A stretch of 32,477 nt of DNA from a virus. Below are positions 29,313-32,477 of this stretch, piece by piece. Below the pieces are notes generated by a model, which ran no database searches, was not told the DNA's origin, and saw only the letters and a list, made by a program, of their open reading frames with translations. Each line of letters opens with the position of its first letter. The first letter of the stretch is position 1. The stretch lies in the IMG/VR virus record IMGVR_UViG_3300010354_000327, positions 1 through 32,477 of that record. One strand, 5' to 3'. Both the position numbers and the translations under genes were made by a program.

Positions 29313-29855
29313 ATGAAAGCAACGTTAAATAATGTAAGATTTAGTTACGCCCACGTATTCGAGCCACGAGGTTTTGGCGACAATACTCCAAAGTACAGCG
29401 TATCGCTGTTGATTGAAAAGTCAGACGAAGCACTAGTGAAGCAAATAAAAGAAGCTCTACAAGTTGCCATTGACGAGGGTATCCCGAAGAAATGGGGCGG
29501 CAAGAAACCAACGAAGCTTGACATTTGCCTAAGAGACGGCGACACGGAGCGACCAGAAGATCCAAACTATGCAGGGAAGTACTACATCAACGCCTCAAAC
29601 GTCAAGCAGCCTACGGTACTCAATCAATACGCAAAGCCTGCTACACAAGACGAGTTTTACAGCGGATGCTACGGCGTAGCGGTGGTGGACTTTTACCCGC
29701 ACAGCCACAAGAATATGAAACACGGCGTTTATGCGCAGCTTTTGGCAGTGATGAAAACGGAAGATGGAGAATCTTTCGGAGCGTCGGGAGTAGACTTGTC
29801 GGAGTTAACACAATTCGCAGTGAAGCCAAGCGATACGGCGTTGGACTTTCTATGA
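29313..29855 (+). CDS. DUF2815 single-stranded DNA-binding protein (Enc34-like)
   Basis: A 180-aa protein with the family pattern: NVRFSYAHVFEPRG near the N-terminus, PKYSVSLLIEKSD, GKYYINASNVKQPTV, YSGCYGVAVVDFYPHS and YAQLLAVMKTEDGESFG. Enc34-type members bind ssDNA with an OB-like fold and coat replication and recombination intermediates. ATG at 29313 is 11 nt from AAGGAG; a tiny frame ATGAACCCATGA (29305) overlaps the start and could couple translation. It works with the DUF2800 nuclease upstream. Confidence 0.88.
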   Translation: MKATLNNVRFSYAHVFEPRGFGDNTPKYSVSLLIEKSDEALVKQIKEALQVAIDEGIPKKWGGKKPTKLDICLRDGDTERPEDPNYAGKYYINASNVKQPTVLNQYAKPATQDEFYSGCYGVAVVDFYPHSHKNMKHGVYAQLLAVMKTEDGESFGASGVDLSELTQFAVKPSDTALDFL

Positions 29856-30220
29856 TGAAGGTTATGATAAACGGCACAATCGAAACTTTTTGGGAGTCAT
29901 GGTCAATCACTGGGATGCGATCTCCTGAAACCAGAATTATAAACGAGTACGCCGTTCCGCATTATATTGTCATAGGCAAAGGCAAAAACAAAGTCGCTAT
30001 CCGAAGTGATGGAGAAATCGAGTATATTGAAGGAAATGCAGGTGTTTTGGAAACGACTATTCATGGAAAGGGCGAAGATCTTGTAAAGCTATTGCACATG
30101 GACGAGGTTATATGTAAGTGCGATAATGGAGTGGTTTTCAAAGGTATAATAAAGGAGTTTTCAGCAACAGAAGGCGTTTCAGGAGCATTGAATATCACAA
30201 TGCAGCTATATCGTCCGTAA
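29852..30220 (+). CDS. Hypothetical protein (122 aa)
   Basis: Not recognised. Beta-rich pattern (IRSDGEIEYIEGNAGVLETTIHGKG, KCDNGVVFKGIIKEFSATEG, ALNITMQLYRP) reminiscent of a small tube-like or OB fold, but without a diagnostic motif. Start ATG 29852 overlaps the DUF2815 stop (ATGA); ATG codons at 29855 and 29864 are alternatives, and none has a strong binding site, so coupling is likely. The frame stays open upstream into DUF2815, but that part is a shadow. A strong terminator follows. Confidence 0.7.
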   Translation: MMKVMINGTIETFWESWSITGMRSPETRIINEYAVPHYIVIGKGKNKVAIRSDGEIEYIEGNAGVLETTIHGKGEDLVKLLHMDEVICKCDNGVVFKGIIKEFSATEGVSGALNITMQLYRP

Positions 30221-30231
30221 AAAGTCAACAT

Positions 30232-30263
30232 GGGAAAGTGAAAAAAAACTTTCCCTTTTTTTT
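30232..30263 (+). terminator. Rho-independent terminator
   Basis: GGGAAAGT (30232-30239), A-rich 8-nt loop, ACTTTCCC (30248-30255), then eight T. It closes the DUF2815 unit directly before the next promoter. Confidence 0.9.
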
Positions 30264-30272
30264 AAAATGCGG

Positions 30273-30301
30273 TTGACATCGTCGCCATCATATGTTACAA
30301 T
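30273..30301 (+). promoter_or_regulatory. Strong promoter of the CATATG class
   Basis: TTGACA (30273-30278), 17-nt spacer ending in CATATGT, TACAAT (30296-30301). The transcript start is followed by CTTGT (30305-30309) / ACAAG (30318-30322), a small hairpin whose 3' arm abuts the ribosome binding site AGGGAGG. Confidence 0.85.
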
Positions 30302-30335
30302 AAACTTGTAAGATAAAACAAGGGAGGTTGTACCG

Positions 30336-30632
30336 ATGCAAAATTATTTATGGAATCCAACGTTACGGCTTGGGGCGGTTCGAACGATTGAGGGGTACGA
30401 GAAAGTGGTTGACTTGGATGAGCTCATCGCCCACGCCAAAAGCGAAAGCAATCCTAAACTACACGACTTTGTCAACCGCACGATACACGAGGATATCCTG
30501 CTACAAGAGGATGACGAGGACGAAGACGAAGAGTTCGAAGTAAGCATGGACGACCTGAAAAACATTGTCGACGAGTTACTGAAAAGCAAAAAATTCAGAG
30601 AGGACGTGGGGCTCGATGGTAGTCAAAATTAA
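30336..30632 (+). CDS. Small acidic protein (98 aa)
   Basis: Not recognised. It has a central acidic stretch (LLQEDDEDEDEEFEVSMDD, residues 56-74) between two helices (EKVVDLDELIAHAKSES, LKNIVDELLKSKKFRED). DNA-mimic or host-polymerase-binding small proteins often look like this, but that is speculation. First gene after a strong promoter; ribosome binding site AAGGGAGG. Confidence 0.75.
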   Translation: MQNYLWNPTLRLGAVRTIEGYEKVVDLDELIAHAKSESNPKLHDFVNRTIHEDILLQEDDEDEDEEFEVSMDDLKNIVDELLKSKKFREDVGLDGSQN

Positions 30633-30810
30633 TGCTACGGAAATCGTTGATAAAGCGTATAGACAACGGCTTTATCAACAATATGCAGAGTACTACGGTG
30701 TAGACGAGGCGGAATTGGAAAAAATTATAATGGAGCATGAAGAGGAGTTACAAAAATTGATTGACAAAATGTATATAAAGATTGACAAGCTAGAAAAAGA
30801 AACGGACTAA
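30616..30810 (+). CDS. Small helical protein (64 aa)
   Basis: Not recognised. Predominantly helical and charged (IVDKAYRQRLYQQYAEYYG, EAELEKIIMEHEEELQKLIDKMYIKIDKLEKE), suggestive of a short coiled coil. ATG at 30616 overlaps the previous gene by 17 nt with GACGTGGGG as a weak binding site. A stable hairpin follows its stop. Confidence 0.6.
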   Translation: MVVKINATEIVDKAYRQRLYQQYAEYYGVDEAELEKIIMEHEEELQKLIDKMYIKIDKLEKETD

Positions 30811-30812
30811 AC

Positions 30813-30830
30813 AGAGGGGTTCGCCCCTCT
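30813..30830 (+). other. UUCG-loop hairpin (weak terminator or processing signal)
   Basis: AGAGGGG (30813-30819), TTCG, CCCCTCT (30824-30830): a perfect 7-bp GC-rich stem with a tetraloop. No T-run follows, so it more likely stabilises or pauses transcription between the small genes and the ThyX-like gene. Confidence 0.6.
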
Positions 30831-30853
30831 TCACACAGCAAAGGAGCGGGACA

Positions 30854-31549
30854 ATGGATATACGAATCGTGCGATACAGCGATCCGCTACGGCTCAATCT
30901 AGCGAGGAATGCAGCGATTTACCTTGGCAAGGAGGATCGGGATAACATACGCCGTCCTCTAAACATTTTGCGGATGGGGCACACACTGGAGGTGTTTCGT
31001 GGTGAATCCGTGGAGTTTTCATTCAATGGCGTATCAAAAGAGGTGTACGACCACCTCACCACGTACACGACAAGGAATATGCGTGTAACGTGTGGGAACA
31101 GAGCGAAATTATCCAGCGGTTGGGTGATGCCCACGGATAAAATGAAACAACCTTCATTTGTCGGTACCATTGTAAAAGAGGCGTACAATTGGTACAGAGA
31201 ATTAGCGCACAAAGAGTCACCGCAGGTGGCGCGTTCGGCGATGCCGTGTGGAGCAACGATGAACGAATTTGTGATACAATTCAACTTCGCAACACTGATG
31301 CAGGCGGTGTTTCCACAACGCATATGGACACATGGCGCACAGGGAAACACGAGGAGCGTTGTGCAACGCATGTATGAACTATTGTTGGAGCATGATGCGG
31401 AGTTGTGGGAGGTTGCACGTGAGTGCTTTGGCGAGGGAGCAAACGAGTGGATGCAGGCGTATCGGAAACTGAAAAAGACTGATAGGGGGCAGCTACTGAT
31501 TGATGAGATTGTAAGCGAATTCGGCAAGTCAAAAAACATGTGGGAGTGA
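30854..31549 (+). CDS. Diverged ThyX-like protein (flavin-dependent thymidylate synthase fold)
   Basis: The 231-aa length and layout fit ThyX: RMGHTLEVFRGESVEFSFNGVSKEVYDHL matches the GHxxxxEH-x-x-FTF region, and QVARSAMPCGATMNEFVIQFNFATLMQAVFPQRIWTHGAQ matches the EVAR-x-x-LP ... N-x-RSL-x-x-F region. The ThyX signature (RHR-x7-S) is not present: by eye the RHR aligns with TYT and the serine with the cysteine in VTCGNR, and the late QWEI reads QGNT. It may thus use another substrate or be a degenerate copy. It sits next to a ribonucleotide reductase, which supports a role in deoxynucleotide supply. AAAGGAGCGG precedes the ATG. Confidence 0.6.
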   Translation: MDIRIVRYSDPLRLNLARNAAIYLGKEDRDNIRRPLNILRMGHTLEVFRGESVEFSFNGVSKEVYDHLTTYTTRNMRVTCGNRAKLSSGWVMPTDKMKQPSFVGTIVKEAYNWYRELAHKESPQVARSAMPCGATMNEFVIQFNFATLMQAVFPQRIWTHGAQGNTRSVVQRMYELLLEHDAELWEVARECFGEGANEWMQAYRKLKKTDRGQLLIDEIVSEFGKSKNMWE

Positions 31550-31554
31550 AGAAG

Positions 31555-31671
31555 ATGAAGAAACGAATCTTCTACTATATAGCCGTAGCGTTGAATTTTT
31601 TAGCGGTCAGGATAGCAAGACGGAGACTGACGCAAGCGCAGTTTGACAAGATGAACGGAGGGGAAAGATAG
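31555..31671 (+). CDS. Small membrane-like peptide (38 aa)
   Basis: The peptide MKKRIFYYIAVALNFLAVRI continues ARRRLTQAQFDKMNGGER: a positively charged start, a hydrophobic stretch of about 14 residues and a basic end. ATG at 31555 has GGAGTGAAG upstream, and the stop overlaps the reductase GTG by 1 nt (TAGTG), so it is coupled to it. Function unknown; its real expression is suggested only by position and spacing. Confidence 0.5.
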   Translation: MKKRIFYYIAVALNFLAVRIARRRLTQAQFDKMNGGER

Positions 31672-32477
31672 TGGGCTTTCTAAGTGAAGAGTTTTTACAG
31701 CACTACCCCGATGCGCCCGAACACATGAACGAACTATCCAGCTTTGTCTACTACCGCACGTATTCACGGTGGCTACCTGAACTTGGTCGCCGTGAAACGT
31801 GGAAGGAAACGTGCGTGCGAGCCGTTGAGTACAATGTGGGATTGGAGCGAATGCATCGGCGATCGCAGTCAACAATAAGCAAATGGGGTGTGACATACGC
31901 AGCACTATGGCGCATGGAAAAGGAGGCGCAGGAGATTTTTCACAACATGTTCAACCTGAAACAGTTTTTGAGCGGACGCACGTTGTGGGTAGGAGGAACG
32001 GAAGCGTCAAAAAAGTATCCACTAAGCAACTTCAATTGCGCATTTGTTGAGATACGGACATGGGAGGACATGTGCGACCTGTTTTACTTGTTACTCATCG
32101 GCACGGGCGTTGGTTTCTCCTGCTCCAAGGATAACGCAAAGTTACTTGCGCCGCTACATCTTCCGCAACGCATTGTGCATAAAGACTACGAATTCGCAGG
32201 GGTTAACGGCAAAAATGGGGATATCCAGTGGAGCGGGAAAGACGTCACCATCACCATCGGCGACAGCAAGGAGGGCTGGGTCGATGCATTCAGAAACTTC
32301 ATGTGGGTGCTGAGTGTTTCCAAAATGGAAACTGTTGAGACGCTTACACTTGTGTACGATAATGTGCGACCAAAAGGGGAGCGGTTGAAAGTATTTGGAG
32401 GGACAGCTAGTGGACACGAGCCACTAAAAACTATGTTTCAGAGCATTGAAAAGATGTTGAAAGGAGAGCTTGACGCT
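31671..32477 (+). CDS. nrdJ: Class II (adenosylcobalamin) ribonucleotide reductase, right-truncated by window edge
   Basis: Reduces ribonucleotides to deoxyribonucleotides for phage DNA synthesis. GTG at 31671 follows GGAGGGGAAAG; 269 codons are visible and the frame runs off the right edge. Diagnostic parts: FLSGRTLWVGGT (residues 94-105), NFNCAFV (the first redox cysteine), GTGVGFSCSK, GDSKEGWVDAF, and YDNVRPKGERLKVFGGTASG, the last being typical of monomeric B12-dependent triphosphate reductases. The frame contains an N-terminal YYRTYSRWLPE as in that class. The substrate-specificity and C-terminal cysteines lie outside the window. Confidence 0.9.
   Translation, partial: MGFLSEEFLQHYPDAPEHMNELSSFVYYRTYSRWLPELGRRETWKETCVRAVEYNVGLERMHRRSQSTISKWGVTYAALWRMEKEAQEIFHNMFNLKQFLSGRTLWVGGTEASKKYPLSNFNCAFVEIRTWEDMCDLFYLLLIGTGVGFSCSKDNAKLLAPLHLPQRIVHKDYEFAGVNGKNGDIQWSGKDVTITIGDSKEGWVDAFRNFMWVLSVSKMETVETLTLVYDNVRPKGERLKVFGGTASGHEPLKTMFQSIEKMLKGELDA

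Noticed and set aside
29525-29851. Upstream extension of the 122-aa gene inside DUF2815
   Set aside because: The translation there is an Arg/Lys-rich shadow of the DUF2815 gene, and the ATGA overlap at 29852 gives a natural start.
1-32477. tRNA genes, IS elements, integrase or attachment sites
   Set aside because: I saw no cloverleaf with CCA-proximal stem, no transposase or recombinase reading frame, and no direct repeats flanking a module.

Overview
The window is a near-complete tailed-phage genome segment (or a prophage without visible lysogeny genes) from a Bacillota host, most likely a Bacillales-type organism. Every gene I can support lies on the + strand. Purine-rich Shine-Dalgarno sites (AAGGAGG, AGGGGGTGA), frequent GTG starts, XkdX-type tail genes, DUF2800/DUF2815 and a TcdE-like holin all point to a Gram-positive siphovirus with an HK97-type capsid and a long non-contractile tail. 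I found no integrase, no CI/Cro pair, no tRNA, no CRISPR array and no IS element.

Layout. (1) 1-5597: end of the replication module: DUF3310 protein (cut by the left edge), a small unknown, RusA resolvase, Dam-like adenine methylase, a VapE-type primase-helicase and an SNF2-type helicase. A 320-bp AT-rich gap before the SNF2 gene carries about ten TGTAGTAA octamers in both orientations and looks like an origin or partition site. (2) 5598-16185: packaging and head genes: an unknown gene on its own promoter, TerS, TerL, portal, MuF/gp7, prohead protease, major capsid protein, a probable decoration protein, two GT-A glycosyltransferases, connector, head closure, gp10-like, tail terminator and tail tube genes. 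(3) 16216-26061: tail genes: assembly chaperones joined by a -1 frameshift, tape measure, tail hub, a second repeat-rich intergenic region, a fiber cluster with a seven-blade Kelch-like propeller, two XkdX-like proteins, and a C-type-lectin/FGE-fold protein that looks like the target of a diversity-generating retroelement. (4) 26115-27331: lysis genes: holin, membrane protein, amidase. (5) 27332-32477: early genes behind a strong promoter: XRE regulator, DUF2800 nuclease, DUF2815 ssDNA-binding protein, small proteins, a highly diverged ThyX-like protein and a class II (B12) ribonucleotide reductase cut by the right edge. On a circular map this early block would run on into the replication module at the left edge.

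The points most worth following are these. An exact A_AAA_AAC slippery heptamer sits at the portal/MuF junction, in the same phase as the classical tail-chaperone site, and MuF has no usable start codon. The lectin-fold gene ends in a run of NNC codons typical of adenine mutagenesis, but no reverse transcriptase or template repeat is in the window. Two intergenic regions 17 kb apart share one TGTAGT-octamer architecture. The ThyX-like protein lacks the RHR signature. Three strong promoters share a CATATG module and each is followed by a 5' hairpin.
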